Source: JAPUEK01 sp963815355 (GTDB taxonomy: Bacteria > Pseudomonadota > Alphaproteobacteria > Rhodobacterales > Rhodobacteraceae). From it: a DNA stretch of 64,000 nucleotides. The notes beneath the pieces are model-generated. The model had not been told where the DNA came from. It saw nothing but the letters and a program-made list of their open reading frames with translations, and ran no database searches. The first letter of the stretch is position 1; every line of letters starts with the position of its first letter. Shown one piece after another: positions 18,577 through 28,530 of this stretch. The translations under genes were made by a program, and so were the position numbers. The DNA lies in assembly GCA_963815355.1 (NCBI GenBank), contig CAWFGJ010000013.1:620001-684000 (forward strand). The letters are read 5' to 3'.

Positions 18577-21500
18577 TCAGGTCAGGGCCGTCAGGGCGCG
18601 GTCGGTTTCGGCCAACACAAGGTCAGCTTCGGCTTGGCCGAACACCATCGGCGGCTTTAGTTTCAACACGTTATCGGCGGGGCCATCGGTTGAGCCGAGC
18701 ACGCCGTAGCGGCGCAGGTGATCGGTCACTGCCTCGGCCAAGGCGGTGGCGGGGGCGCGGGTGGTGCGGTCGGTCACCAGATCGACGCCGACAAACAGGC
18801 CCGAGCCGCGCACCTCGCCAATCGCCTCATGCCGGGTGGCAAGGGCGCGGTATCCGGCCATCAGGTAAGCGCCGGTGGCAAGGGCGCGGGCTTGCAGGTC
18901 TTCGCGTTCGATCACGTCCAGCACCGCATGGCCCACCGCCATCGACACCGGATTGCCGCCAAAGGAGTTGAAATACTCCATCCCATTGGCAAAGCGCGCG
19001 GCCAGTTCGGGGGTGGTGACGACGGCGGCCAGGGGGTGGCCGTTGCCGATCGGTTTGCCCAAGACGACGATATCGGGGGTGACGCCTTGCAGTTCAAACG
19101 CCCAGAATGCGCTGCCGACCCGGCCAAAGCCGCATTGCACCTCATCGGCAATGCAGATCCCGCCTTGGGCGCGGATGCGGTCATAGACCCCGGCCAGATA
19201 GCCCGGCGGGTAAAGCACTTGCCCGCCCACGCCCGAGATGCTTTCGGCAATGAACGTGGCCGCGCCAGAGCCTGTGCGGGCGCTGACCGCCTCAAGGCAG
19301 CGATCAATGTCGGCGGCATAGGCCGCCCCGCCCGTCGGGCCGGGATGCGGGCCGCGGTAGGGGTCTGGGAAGGCGGCGATCTGCACGAAATCGGGTTGGG
19401 CAAAGCCGCCCTTGCGTTTGAACTTGTAGGGGCTGATGTCCACCGTGCCGCCCGAATTGCCGTGATAGGCCCAGTCGAGCACCACGGTATCCTTCTTGCC
19501 CAAAGCCGTGCGCGCGATCCGCAGGGCCAGCTCATTCGCCTCGGTGCCCGAGTTGACGAAATACACTACCGACAGATCGCCCGGCAGCGTGGCCGAAATC
19601 CGTTCGGCCAGCGCGGGCATCAGCGGATGCAGATAGCGGGTGTTGGTGTTCAGCTCTGCCGCTTGACGCGCAAGGGCTGTCACCACATGCGGGTGGCAAT
19701 GGCCGACATGGGTGATGTTGTTCACCGTATCCAGCAAGCGCCGCCCGGTATGGTCGATCAGCCACGCGCCGCGCCCGCGGATGATCTTCAGCTTTTCGCG
19801 GTAGGACAGCGACAGGGACCGCCCGATCACCTGCTGACGCCGGGCAAGCAGGGCCTCGGGCGGATCGGGGTCGATGGTATAGCTTTCCGGCTCCAGCCGC
19901 AGGATCAGGTTGGGATCGGGGCACAGGGCCTGCCAGAAGTCCCACAGGCTTTCCTGCCCCACGCCAAAGAAATTGCCCTTGGGTTGGTCCAGCAAGCTGG
20001 CGGTGATCTGAAAGTGCAGATGCGCCGCCCAGCCGCCGTTTTCATGCCAATCGCCAAGATGGGCGATGACCTGGCCGGGCTCAACCGCCTGCCCTTCGCG
20101 CAAAAGGCCCGGAAGGCTGCCGCCCAGATGGCCATAGAGCGTGTAGAACACATGGCCCCCGGCCTCATGCCGCAGGATCAGGGTGTTGCCGTAATCCAGC
20201 GGGTCGGCGTTGTAGCTGACGCTATGGACGATGCCGGCCAATGGCGCATGAATAGCGGTCCCGGCGGGCAGAAAGATGTCGATGCCAAGGTGCATGCAGC
20301 GGCGTTCCGCACTGGCCGCATCAGCGAAATGTGCCGAGGTATAGACGCTCCGCTTTTCGCCATATAGCCCAAGGCCCAGCAAGGGCAGGTCCTGGGGCAC
20401 ATCCGGCGCGCGCTGCGCGGCAAACCAGCCGTCAAAGCGGCGGTCGGAAAAGGCGGGCATGTCAGCGCGCTGGCCTTGGGTCGGCAGGGCAAGGCGCGGC
20501 AGGCGGGCGGGGTCATGGGCAAGGATCGGCGCAACCGGGGTGGCCGCCAGCCAGTCGCGCAGCGCGCTGGTGCCTGCCACAGGCTCATACCCCGCCGCGA
20601 CCCGCGCCACCGCAACCATCAGCGCGGGGTCGAGCGTGCCAAGCCGTTCCAGCAGCGCAAAGGCGGGCGCTTGCGAGATGGTCAGATAGGCGTTGTCAGG
20701 GTGCAGCCGCGACTGGTGCGACGAGATGCAGACCGAGGTGACCAGCCGCATCCGCATCAGGTCATAGACCAGATCAGCCTCAATCTCTTGCAGCGGGAAG
20801 GCGGCGGCAAAGCCCGAGATCACCGCCCGCATCGCTCCGTAAAGATCGGGCGCATCCAGTAAGGCATAGGCCAGCGTGATCGCCAGTTCGTTCACGGTGC
20901 GCCCGTGGCACATGTCACCAAAGTCGATCAGCCCGGCGATCTGGTCGGGCGCATCCGGGTTGGTGATGACGTTGTAATCATTGGCGTCCTGATGCAGCAC
21001 CGAGGCGCGCATGCGCGGCAGGTGCGGGGCAACCTGTGCGGCGTAGCGGGCAAAGAGCCCCTCCACCAGCGCGCGGCGGGCGGGGTCTGTGATGTCAGCC
21101 GCATAGGGGGCAAGGCGCGCCACATGATCCAGCGACCACGGGAAATCGGGGCGGCTCGCGGCCGGATGGGCAAACCCCTGCAACGCCGCCGTCATCCGCC
21201 CCATATAGCCGCCCAGTGCCGCCAGTTGCGCCAGACTGCGCGGGGCGTCGGCCATCGGCTGGCCTGCGACCCATGTCACCAGACGCAGCAGCGCAGGCTG
21301 GCCCGCCACCGCAACCGTGGCCGCGTCTTGGCCGGTCAGGGTCGCCACGACGCGCGGCACGCCCGGCATCCCCACCGCCGCCAGATGCCGCATCGTCGCG
21401 GTTTGCAGCGCGATCTGGGCCGCATCCTCGGCTGGGTTGGCGATCTTCAGCACGTAATCCACGCCCCCGGCGGTCAGGCGGGCGTTCTGATCCCGCTCTG

Positions 21501-21603
21501 ACGGCAGGGGCCGAATGCGGCCCGACAGGCCGAAATGCTGCGCCGCAAGGGCGGCGAGTTCAGTATCGGTAAAGGCGGGGTTGGCGGTTTGAAAAGCGGT
21601 CAT
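18577..21603 (-). CDS. Kinase-like/M23 peptidase-like/class III aminotransferase fusion
   Basis: 1008 residues in three domains. Residues about 10-330 are an aminoglycoside-phosphotransferase-like kinase with HQDANDYN (204-211) and IDFGD (226-230). Residues about 415-545 resemble an M23 (LytM) metallopeptidase with H438-x3-D442, YGHL and HLHF (528-531). Residues about 590-1008 are a PLP class III aminotransferase with NSGTEANE (684-691), D820 and the PLP lysine K850. No signal peptide is present, so the M23-like part is cytosolic unless exported. Related aminotransferases include ethanolamine-phosphate phospho-lyases, but the reaction here is unknown. Overlaps lacI by ATGA. Confidence 0.88.
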   Translation of the reverse strand: MTAFQTANPAFTDTELAALAAQHFGLSGRIRPLPSERDQNARLTAGGVDYVLKIANPAEDAAQIALQTATMRHLAAVGMPGVPRVVATLTGQDAATVAVAGQPALLRLVTWVAGQPMADAPRSLAQLAALGGYMGRMTAALQGFAHPAASRPDFPWSLDHVARLAPYAADITDPARRALVEGLFARYAAQVAPHLPRMRASVLHQDANDYNVITNPDAPDQIAGLIDFGDMCHGRTVNELAITLAYALLDAPDLYGAMRAVISGFAAAFPLQEIEADLVYDLMRMRLVTSVCISSHQSRLHPDNAYLTISQAPAFALLERLGTLDPALMVAVARVAAGYEPVAGTSALRDWLAATPVAPILAHDPARLPRLALPTQGQRADMPAFSDRRFDGWFAAQRAPDVPQDLPLLGLGLYGEKRSVYTSAHFADAASAERRCMHLGIDIFLPAGTAIHAPLAGIVHSVSYNADPLDYGNTLILRHEAGGHVFYTLYGHLGGSLPGLLREGQAVEPGQVIAHLGDWHENGGWAAHLHFQITASLLDQPKGNFFGVGQESLWDFWQALCPDPNLILRLEPESYTIDPDPPEALLARRQQVIGRSLSLSYREKLKIIRGRGAWLIDHTGRRLLDTVNNITHVGHCHPHVVTALARQAAELNTNTRYLHPLMPALAERISATLPGDLSVVYFVNSGTEANELALRIARTALGKKDTVVLDWAYHGNSGGTVDISPYKFKRKGGFAQPDFVQIAAFPDPYRGPHPGPTGGAAYAADIDRCLEAVSARTGSGAATFIAESISGVGGQVLYPPGYLAGVYDRIRAQGGICIADEVQCGFGRVGSAFWAFELQGVTPDIVVLGKPIGNGHPLAAVVTTPELAARFANGMEYFNSFGGNPVSMAVGHAVLDVIEREDLQARALATGAYLMAGYRALATRHEAIGEVRGSGLFVGVDLVTDRTTRAPATALAEAVTDHLRRYGVLGSTDGPADNVLKLKPPMVFGQAEADLVLAETDRALTALT

Positions 21604-22649
21604 GTCAGGACTTTCGCGCGCAGGTAATCGTCAGAGCGTTCGATGAGGTCGGGCATCAGCAGGGTTTGCAGCATCTCGATCGGGCGGCCTTCCAGCCGGC
21701 CCAGCATATGTTCCCCCAAAAGCCGCGCCGGCCGGCTGATCGGCAGGAAGAACGTGGTCAACGGCGGCTGGAAATAGGCGCTGACGTTCAGATCGTCGGT
21801 GGCGTTGATCACCGCATCGACGCCGTGCACCAGACCGCAGCGCGCAAAGCCCGCCAAGGTGCCCAAGGCCGCCGCCTCATTGGCGCACAGATAGGCCGTC
21901 GGCGGATTGGCCAGCGCGCTCAGCTGCTCCACCGCCTGCACCCCGAACCCCGGTGACAGCAGACCCGACACCACCAGATCCGGATCGAACCCCAGCCCCA
22001 GCCGCGCCAGCCCCGCGCGATAGGCCGCCTCTCGGGTCTGGGCATAGGACATCTCGGCAGGCGGGTTCACCAGCGCGATCCGCCGATGCCCGCGCGCGGT
22101 CAGCCGGGTAAGCGACAGGTCGATCATATGGGCGTTGTCGGCATCGACAAAGGGGTGCGGGCCGTGGGCCGTGGTGGTGCCATAGGTGACAAAGGGAAAG
22201 CCGCGCTCTTGCAGGAAGGCCACGCGGGTATCGTGCGGCCGGGTGCCGGACAGGATGATGCCATCCGCCTCGCGCAGGTCGACCAGACGGCGGATCACCG
22301 TCAGCGCCTCACGGTGATCGGCCACGGCATAAAGGGCCACGCGGTAGGGTGTCGGCTCCAGCGCCTTGGAGATGCCTGACAAAAGCTGCGCGTATTCGAC
22401 GCCCTCCCACTCATCCGTCTCGGCCTGCGGTGCGGCAAGGACGGCGGCGATCTGATAGGTCTTGCCGGTGCGCAACTGCCGCCCCGACAGGTTCAGCGTA
22501 TAACCAAGCTCTGCCGCCGCGGCCTCTACCACGGCGCGCGTCTCGGGGCGCACCTGATCCGAGCCGCGCAGCGCCTTGGACACGGTGGCCATCGAAAGCC
22601 CGGTCTGCGCGCAGATGGTTCTGAGCGTGGGTCTTGTGTCTTGCGTCAC
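21600..22649 (-). CDS. LacI-family transcriptional regulator
   Basis: 349 residues from GTG 22649. The N-terminal helix-turn-helix (LRTICAQTGLSMATVSKAL, residues about 9-27) and hinge are followed by a periplasmic-binding-protein-like sensor domain. It probably senses the imported sugar and represses the operon in which it lies. The GTG overlaps the glycosidase stop (GTGA), so an earlier ATG at 22733 is rejected. Encoding the regulator inside its target operon gives autoregulation. The AT-rich palindrome at 28531-28554, over the operon promoter, is the best operator candidate. Confidence 0.9.
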   Translation of the reverse strand: MTQDTRPTLRTICAQTGLSMATVSKALRGSDQVRPETRAVVEAAAAELGYTLNLSGRQLRTGKTYQIAAVLAAPQAETDEWEGVEYAQLLSGISKALEPTPYRVALYAVADHREALTVIRRLVDLREADGIILSGTRPHDTRVAFLQERGFPFVTYGTTTAHGPHPFVDADNAHMIDLSLTRLTARGHRRIALVNPPAEMSYAQTREAAYRAGLARLGLGFDPDLVVSGLLSPGFGVQAVEQLSALANPPTAYLCANEAAALGTLAGFARCGLVHGVDAVINATDDLNVSAYFQPPLTTFFLPISRPARLLGEHMLGRLEGRPIEMLQTLLMPDLIERSDDYLRAKVLT

Positions 22650-24349
22650 AGAATTGTTCCGTCTTGTAGCGTTGCAGGCGGGGCGGGGCGGCCCAGCCAA
22701 TCCGAGAACAACAGATACATGGCCGAACTCCACGCGAAAGCCGGATCGCGCAGCGCAGCCCCTGTCAGGGCATCATAATTCTCGGCCATCCCCGAGGTTT
22801 CGCACAAGGTGCAGAAGCGTTCGGCAAGATCGCGGGCAAGGGCCGCTTCGCCCTGACGGCGCAGCCCGTCCCAGATCAGCGCGGTGGTGGGGGCCCAGAT
22901 CGGGCCGCGCCAATAGCCATCGGGTTCATAAAAGGCGCTGTCGGGGGCCTCGGTGGCGACACCCCATGGCGTCAGGAAACGCGCCCGCAGGCGGGCGATC
23001 AGCGCCTGTGCCAAGGGGCGCGGCAAACGGTCGCCCAACAAAAGCGGCATGAACCCGATCAGGCTGTCGCCTTGGTGCAAGGTGTCGGGCGCGTGAATCA
23101 GGCGGGTTCCAAAGCCGTCGTCCGTGGCCAGACGGTCCATCAGCAGCGCCAAAAGCGCGCGCGCCTGCGCTTGCCATTGGCTTTCCTGCTCGGGGCGCAG
23201 CGCCGCCAGACAATCGCAGCACAAGATCAGGAAGGTCGGCAGATCGGGCGAAGCCACCGGACCGCCCCGGTCAAAGAAGCTGGCGTTGTCCCAGCCGCTG
23301 TCGTTGCCATGCGGATAGGCGGGCAGATCGCCCGGCCCTGCCCGTGTCTCGCGCAGCCACCAGCCCACCTGCGCGGCCAAGGCTTTGGCAAGGGCCAGGC
23401 GGCGCGCGTCGGTCAGCCAGTCGGGCCGCATTGCGGCGATCAGCGACAGGCCCCAGCCATGCACGGGCGGCTTGGTAAAGGCAAAGCTGGCTTCGCGGTC
23501 ATTGACGAAATCGGGCAGCGCGCCAGAGGCGTCTTGCTGGTCATAGATCACCGCGAACTGATCATAGGCCAGCGCCCCATCCGCCCCGGCAAGGCCAAGG
23601 GCCGAAAACACGTTGTCCCAAGACCAGACGTTGATCATGTGGTTCTTCGACATGTAGACGGCGGGGCGCGACAGATGCCCGCCCGCCGGCACGGTATTGG
23701 CCCAAAGCAGATAGGCAGCCAGCCGGTGTGCCTCGGCCCCCCCGGCGCGGGGCGGGGCAAAGCGGGCGTGGAAAGCGGCAAAATCGGCAGCAGCCTCGGC
23801 GCGGGCAGTGTTGAAATCCGCAGGCGTGTCGCTGGGGGGGGTGACGGCGAACAAATCCACAACGCCCTCAAACCCCGCCGCGCCGGAAAACCGCGCCACC
23901 ACATTGTCGGCCCGGTCGCGCCGCCAATCGCCCGACACCTCAACCGTGCCACGCGTGCAGCGCGGCGCGAGGCGGATGTTTTCATAGGCCGCGACCAGAC
24001 AGGCCTGCCCCTTGGCGGTGCGATAGGCGTAATCGTAGCGCGAGCCTTCCAGCCGCAGCGTCAGGTCCATCCCCTGCCCCGCGACGTGCAGCCGTTCCCC
24101 CGCGCCCACCACAAAGCGCACCTCGCCCAAAGCGGACCGCGCGATCAGGCAATCGGGGGCAAGCTCCAGCGTCACCGCCACCGCCTGCCCGGCCGCATCG
24201 CAAAACCCGACCCGCGCCAGACGCCCCAGCGCTGGCCGCAAATCGCCGCCGCGCACAGACCGCAGCATCAGCGCGCCGTCCATCACCGACAGGGTGACAA
24301 ACCGCTCTTTCCGGCTGAACGGGATCTTGGCCGCATCAAACAACGTCAT
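22646..24349 (-). CDS. GH63-like (alpha/alpha)6-barrel glycoside hydrolase
   Basis: 567 residues. An N-terminal beta-rich part (about 1-190) precedes an (alpha/alpha)6 barrel with SWDNVFSALGLA, DSGWDNASFFD and ATEAPDSAFYEPDGYWRGPI, a pattern shared by mannosylglycerate/glucosylglycerate hydrolases, trehalase-like and GH63 enzymes. There is no signal peptide, so it acts in the cytosol on sugar delivered by the ABC importer encoded just upstream. Start ATG 24349 overlaps the permease stop by 4 bp. Exact substrate is uncertain; an alpha-glucoside or glycosyl-glycerate is possible. Confidence 0.8.
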   Translation of the reverse strand: MTLFDAAKIPFSRKERFVTLSVMDGALMLRSVRGGDLRPALGRLARVGFCDAAGQAVAVTLELAPDCLIARSALGEVRFVVGAGERLHVAGQGMDLTLRLEGSRYDYAYRTAKGQACLVAAYENIRLAPRCTRGTVEVSGDWRRDRADNVVARFSGAAGFEGVVDLFAVTPPSDTPADFNTARAEAAADFAAFHARFAPPRAGGAEAHRLAAYLLWANTVPAGGHLSRPAVYMSKNHMINVWSWDNVFSALGLAGADGALAYDQFAVIYDQQDASGALPDFVNDREASFAFTKPPVHGWGLSLIAAMRPDWLTDARRLALAKALAAQVGWWLRETRAGPGDLPAYPHGNDSGWDNASFFDRGGPVASPDLPTFLILCCDCLAALRPEQESQWQAQARALLALLMDRLATDDGFGTRLIHAPDTLHQGDSLIGFMPLLLGDRLPRPLAQALIARLRARFLTPWGVATEAPDSAFYEPDGYWRGPIWAPTTALIWDGLRRQGEAALARDLAERFCTLCETSGMAENYDALTGAALRDPAFAWSSAMYLLFSDWLGRPAPPATLQDGTIL

Positions 24350-25158
24350 CCCTTCACCGACGACCCAAGCGCGGAATCCATGATGTAGCGCTGGGCGAAG
24401 AAGAACAGCGCCAAGGGCGGCAGGCACAGCACCACGGTGATCGCGGCGATAGAGGTGACGTCCTGATCATGCAGCCCCTTGAACAGCGACAGGCCAAGGG
24501 TCAGCGTGTATTTCGACTGATCGTTCAGAAAGATCAGCGGGCCAAGGTAATCGTTCCACGCGTTCATGAAATGGAACGTCCCGACCAGAACCAGCGCCGG
24601 GGCCATCAGCGGCAAATGGATACGGGTATAGATCTGCCAGGCGTTGGCACCGTCCATCCGCGCGGCTTCGTCAATCTCCATCGGGATCGACAGGATGTAT
24701 TGGCGCAGAAGGAAGATAAAGAAGGCCTCACCGAACCACGCCGGCACGATCAGGGGTTTAAGCGTGTTGATCCATCCCAGAAAATTGAACTGCATGTACA
24801 GCGGGATCATCTTCACATCCCAAGGGATCATCATAGAGGCCAGCAGCACCACAAACAGCATGTCCCGCCCCGGAAAGCGGAACCGCGCAAAGCCAAAAGC
24901 CACCAGCGACGACGAAAACAACTGCCCGATGGTCGACAGCACCACCACAATGACCGAGTTTTGCAGGAAGGTGCCAAACGGCAGCTTGGTCCAGGCGCTG
25001 TGGAAGTTCTCCCAGTGCCACGTCTCGGGCCACAGCACGGGGGGATAGGCCACCAGATCGGCTTGCGATTTGACCGCCGTAATCAGCGTCCACAGAAACG
25101 GGGCCACAAACAGCGCCGACAGAAAGATAAGCGCGCCGTAACCAAGGGTCTTAGCCAT
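24346..25158 (-). CDS. Sugar ABC transporter permease (MalG type)
   Basis: 270 residues, inner membrane. Six predicted helices with the EAA loop EIDEAARMDGANAWQIYTRI and a C-terminus QRYIMDSALGSSVKG typical of MalG-type carbohydrate permeases of the CUT1 class. It pairs with the MalF-type permease, whose gene it overlaps by 8 bp. It lies in the order ATPase, binding protein, MalF, MalG, glycosidase. Confidence 0.92.
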   Translation of the reverse strand: MAKTLGYGALIFLSALFVAPFLWTLITAVKSQADLVAYPPVLWPETWHWENFHSAWTKLPFGTFLQNSVIVVVLSTIGQLFSSSLVAFGFARFRFPGRDMLFVVLLASMMIPWDVKMIPLYMQFNFLGWINTLKPLIVPAWFGEAFFIFLLRQYILSIPMEIDEAARMDGANAWQIYTRIHLPLMAPALVLVGTFHFMNAWNDYLGPLIFLNDQSKYTLTLGLSLFKGLHDQDVTSIAAITVVLCLPPLALFFFAQRYIMDSALGSSVKG

Positions 25159-26092
25159 TGGATTTGCCTTTCACTTCGCCCTCGTAATGCACCCAGGCGT
25201 CCGAGGATTTCATCACCACAAGGCTAAGCACCAGAACGATCCCGAACATGATCCACGACATCGCCGCGGCGTAGCCCATGTCGAAGTATTTGAACGCGTT
25301 GTCATAGATATACATGGCGAAGAAATAGGTAGACCCCAGCGGCCCGCCCTTGGTCAGCAACAGCGCGATGGTCAATTGCTGAAACGCCGAGATGATGGAG
25401 GTGATGATGGAAAACAGCAGCATCGGCCCCAGCATCGGCAAGGTGATATACAGGGTCTGCGCCCAAAGCGGGACGCCAGACAGCCGCGCGGCCTCATACA
25501 GCTCTTTCGGCACGGCTTGCAGCCCGGCCAGTAGGATCAGCATGGTGCCGCCCAAGCCCCAAAGGCTGGCGATAACGATGGCGAAAATGGCGTAAGACGG
25601 ATCGCCCAGCCAGTTCGGCCCCTCAATCCCGACAAGGCTTAGCAGGTAGTTCAGCAGGCCGTATTGGTTGGAATAAAGCCATGACCAGATCGTGACCAAG
25701 GCCACGCCCGAGATGACCGAGGGCAGGTAGAACGCCGTGCGGAAAAACCCGGTGCCGCGCAGGCCAAGGTTCAAAAGCATCGCCATACCGAAGGCGATCG
25801 CGATGTTCAGCGGCACGAACAGCAGCGCAAATTTGGTGGTGATCCACAGGCTTTCCCAGAACTGCGGGTCAAGCGTCAGCATGGTCTGGTAGTTGTCCAG
25901 CCCGATGAACGACCGTTCACCAACGATGGGCCAGTCAAAAAAGCTCATGTAAAGCGAGAAGATCATCGGGCCGAGTGTGAAGACAACAAACCCGATGATC
26001 CACGGAGAGATGAACAACCATGGCGTCAGTCGTGAGACTTGCCGCAACCGCCGCCGGGAGGTGGGAGCGTTGGTCGGGGGCATGGCGTTCAT
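25151..26092 (-). CDS. Sugar ABC transporter permease (MalF type)
   Basis: 313 residues, inner membrane. The first helix is in LTPWLFISPWIIGFVVFTLG and the coupling loop is ELYEAARLSGVPLWAQTLYI. Start ATG 26092 has a GGAGGG directly upstream in the 13-bp gap after the binding-protein gene. An earlier ATG at 26200 would overlap that gene and add an arginine-rich segment, so it is rejected. Forms the channel with the MalG-type protein. Confidence 0.92.
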   Translation of the reverse strand: MNAMPPTNAPTSRRRLRQVSRLTPWLFISPWIIGFVVFTLGPMIFSLYMSFFDWPIVGERSFIGLDNYQTMLTLDPQFWESLWITTKFALLFVPLNIAIAFGMAMLLNLGLRGTGFFRTAFYLPSVISGVALVTIWSWLYSNQYGLLNYLLSLVGIEGPNWLGDPSYAIFAIVIASLWGLGGTMLILLAGLQAVPKELYEAARLSGVPLWAQTLYITLPMLGPMLLFSIITSIISAFQQLTIALLLTKGGPLGSTYFFAMYIYDNAFKYFDMGYAAAMSWIMFGIVLVLSLVVMKSSDAWVHYEGEVKGKSNG

Positions 26093-26105
26093 CCCTCCGC
26101 AGCCG

Positions 26106-27332
26106 TTAGCGCAGGAACCGGGCGGAGCGGGCGACCGCCTCGTCCAGATGGGCCTGCGCGTTACCCTGATCGACCATCGTCGCCTCAATCGCACCAGCAA
26201 GATTTTCCTGAATGCGCGCCCATTCCGGGGCCTTCAGGAACGCCGGCAGTTCGGTGGTGGACACGGCCAGCATCTCAAAGAACGGTGCCAGTTTCGGGTC
26301 TGCCGTCAGGCCCATGGTTTCGGCAACCGAGGCCCGGACCGGAAGGTCGTTCTTGCGCATCGCCACGGCTTCGGGCGAGGCGAAGAATTTGACAAAGCTC
26401 CACGCCAGTTCGGCATCTTTGCTGTCTTTGGAAATCGACAGGGCAGAGCCGTTGATCGTCGATTGCACAGGCTTGCCGGGGAAGGCGGGCAGCACGGCGA
26501 CGCCGTAGTTGATGCCCGACTCGTCAATGCCGCCCTTGTTCCACATCGCGCCTTCGAACATCGCGATCTTGCCGCCCTTGAACAGGGTGGAACCCGAGGT
26601 GTCATCACCGATGTTCAACGCCACCGCCTCGCCCGATTTCACCATGTCGGCAAACATCGTCAGCACTTCGGCGGCTTCGGGGCTGTTCATGTACCCGTCG
26701 ACGGCCTTGCCATCATCGGCAATGAACTTGGTGCCGTTTGACCAGAAGAACTGTTCAAAATCAAAGGGATCGGGCTTGGCATCCACGGCAAAGCCATAGA
26801 CCTTTTCCGCCGGATTGCTCAGCTTGGCCGCTGCTGCGCGCAGGTCGGCCCATGTCCAACCTGACTGCGGTTCGGCCACGCCGGCTGCGGCCAGCATGTC
26901 CTTGTTGTAAAAGATCACATGGGTGGTGAAGCCTGCGGGCATCCCGTAGATGTTCCCGTCAATCTTGGAGCCGTTCAGCAGGCCTTGCGAGATGTCGGCG
27001 ATGTTCATCGCCTCGCCGTCGCGGGCGATCAGGTCATTCAGCGGCAAAAGCGCTGCCGAATAGGCCGGGAAGTTCCACATATACATCACGTCAGGCGCGT
27101 TGCCGCCGCCCATCGCCGCCGAAAGCTTGGTGTCATAACCGTCGCCATAGGCCTCAACCTGCACCTTGACGCCGGGGTTGGCGGCTTCGAACATGCGGGC
27201 GATTTCTTCTTCGATGGCAAGGGATTCCTCGGAATCCCACGTGGCAAAGCGCAAGACTTTGTCTTCGGCCATGGCGGTGGTTGCCAGCAGACTTGTCAGG
27301 GCCAAGACGGCCCCGGTTCTCAGAAGTTTCAT
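26106..27332 (-). CDS. Sugar ABC transporter periplasmic binding protein
   Basis: 408 residues. Signal peptide MKLLRTGAVLALTSLLATTAMA, then a family 1 solute-binding fold (SBP_bac_1) with LRFATWDSEESLAIEEEIARMF, VMYMWNFPAYSAALLPLNDL and FEGAMWNKGGID. Family 1 proteins bind oligosaccharides or glycosides such as maltose, lactose or glycerol-phosphate. The ATG overlaps the ATPase stop by 4 bp. Together with the GH42 and GH63-like genes it points to a plant- or algal-type glycoside, but the ligand cannot be read from sequence. Confidence 0.92.
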   Translation of the reverse strand: MKLLRTGAVLALTSLLATTAMAEDKVLRFATWDSEESLAIEEEIARMFEAANPGVKVQVEAYGDGYDTKLSAAMGGGNAPDVMYMWNFPAYSAALLPLNDLIARDGEAMNIADISQGLLNGSKIDGNIYGMPAGFTTHVIFYNKDMLAAAGVAEPQSGWTWADLRAAAAKLSNPAEKVYGFAVDAKPDPFDFEQFFWSNGTKFIADDGKAVDGYMNSPEAAEVLTMFADMVKSGEAVALNIGDDTSGSTLFKGGKIAMFEGAMWNKGGIDESGINYGVAVLPAFPGKPVQSTINGSALSISKDSKDAELAWSFVKFFASPEAVAMRKNDLPVRASVAETMGLTADPKLAPFFEMLAVSTTELPAFLKAPEWARIQENLAGAIEATMVDQGNAQAHLDEAVARSARFLR

Positions 27333-28495
27333 GCAAGTTCCTCCTGTTGAGCGGCCCCGGTTTGGGGTCTTTTGTCCTGCCGGAGCAGGGATTGAGTGGC
27401 GGGGTCCAAGCGGCGCGGCAAGGCTTGGCCTGCGGCGTCGAACAGATAGGCGTCCGCGGGGGCAAGGCTGACGCCCACCCGGTCTTGTTGCCGCAATGGG
27501 GTGGCCCCATCGGTGACGGCGGTGATCATTTGCCCGTCGGCCAGCGTGGCGTGGACATGCGCCTCGGTCCCCAGCCGTTCGACCAGCGAGACGGTGGCGA
27601 TCAGCCCGTCCGCCTGCGCCACAAACTGCAAGCGGTCGGCCCGCACTCCCAAGGTGACCGGGTCGCCCGCACGCACCGAAGGCGCGGCCTCCAGCGGCAC
27701 GACCAAGGGCGCTTGCCCCGGTGCGGCAACAGTCACCTCTGCCGCACCGACGGCCACAACCTTTGCCGCGAAAAAGTTCATCTTCGGCGTGCCGATAAAG
27801 CCCGCAACAAACAGGTTTGCCGGGCGATGGAACAATTCCAGCGGCGCGCCAAACTGGCTGACCTGCCCCTTGTCCAGCACAACGACCCGGTCAGAGAGCG
27901 TCATCGCCTCTATCTGGTCATGGGTCACGTAGATCATCGTGACGCCCAGCTTGGCATGCAGGGCCGACAACTCGGCCCGCATCGTCACCCGCAGGGCGGC
28001 GTCCAGGTTTGACAGCGGCTCATCCAGCAAGAACAGTTGCGGCTTGCGCACGATGGCGCGGCCAATGGCCACCCGCTGACGCTGGCCGCCCGAAAGCTGC
28101 TTGGGCTTGCGCGTCAAAAGGTCGGTGATCCGCAGGATTTCCGCCGCCTCTTGCACCCGCGCGGTGATCTCTGGCGCGGGCATACCGTTCAGAGACAGGC
28201 CGAAGGCCATGTTCTTGGCCACGGTCATATGTGGGTAAAGCGCGTAGTTCTGGAACACCATCGCGATGTCCCGCTTGGCCGAGGGCGCATCGGTGATGTC
28301 GCGCGCGCCCAGATGGATCGCGCCAGTCGACATCTCTTCCAGACCCGCAATGCAGCGCAACAGCGTGGATTTCCCGCAGCCGGACGGACCCAGAAAGCAG
28401 ACGAACTCGCCCGAATCAATCGCAAGGTCGATGCCCTTCAGGATCTTAACCGCCCCATAGGACTTGTGCAGATCGCGGATGGTTATAGCGGCCAT
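27329..28495 (-). CDS. ugpC: Sugar ABC transporter ATPase (UgpC/MalK type)
   Basis: 388 residues. Walker A GPSGCGKST near residues 37-45, signature LSGGQRQRV, Walker B LFLLDEPLSNLD and VTHDQIEAMTLSDRV form the ABC domain. A C-terminal TOBE/MalK-type regulatory domain follows from about 240. It powers import through the two permeases. Start ATG 28495 has GGGGAGG upstream. It is first in the operon and about 35 bp from the palindromic operator. The symbol reflects family, not proven substrate. Confidence 0.9.
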   Translation of the reverse strand: MAAITIRDLHKSYGAVKILKGIDLAIDSGEFVCFLGPSGCGKSTLLRCIAGLEEMSTGAIHLGARDITDAPSAKRDIAMVFQNYALYPHMTVAKNMAFGLSLNGMPAPEITARVQEAAEILRITDLLTRKPKQLSGGQRQRVAIGRAIVRKPQLFLLDEPLSNLDAALRVTMRAELSALHAKLGVTMIYVTHDQIEAMTLSDRVVVLDKGQVSQFGAPLELFHRPANLFVAGFIGTPKMNFFAAKVVAVGAAEVTVAAPGQAPLVVPLEAAPSVRAGDPVTLGVRADRLQFVAQADGLIATVSLVERLGTEAHVHATLADGQMITAVTDGATPLRQQDRVGVSLAPADAYLFDAAGQALPRRLDPATQSLLRQDKRPQTGAAQQEELA

Positions 28496-28530
28496 ACCTT
28501 GCCCTCCCCGGTCAAGAATCACCTCGTTCC

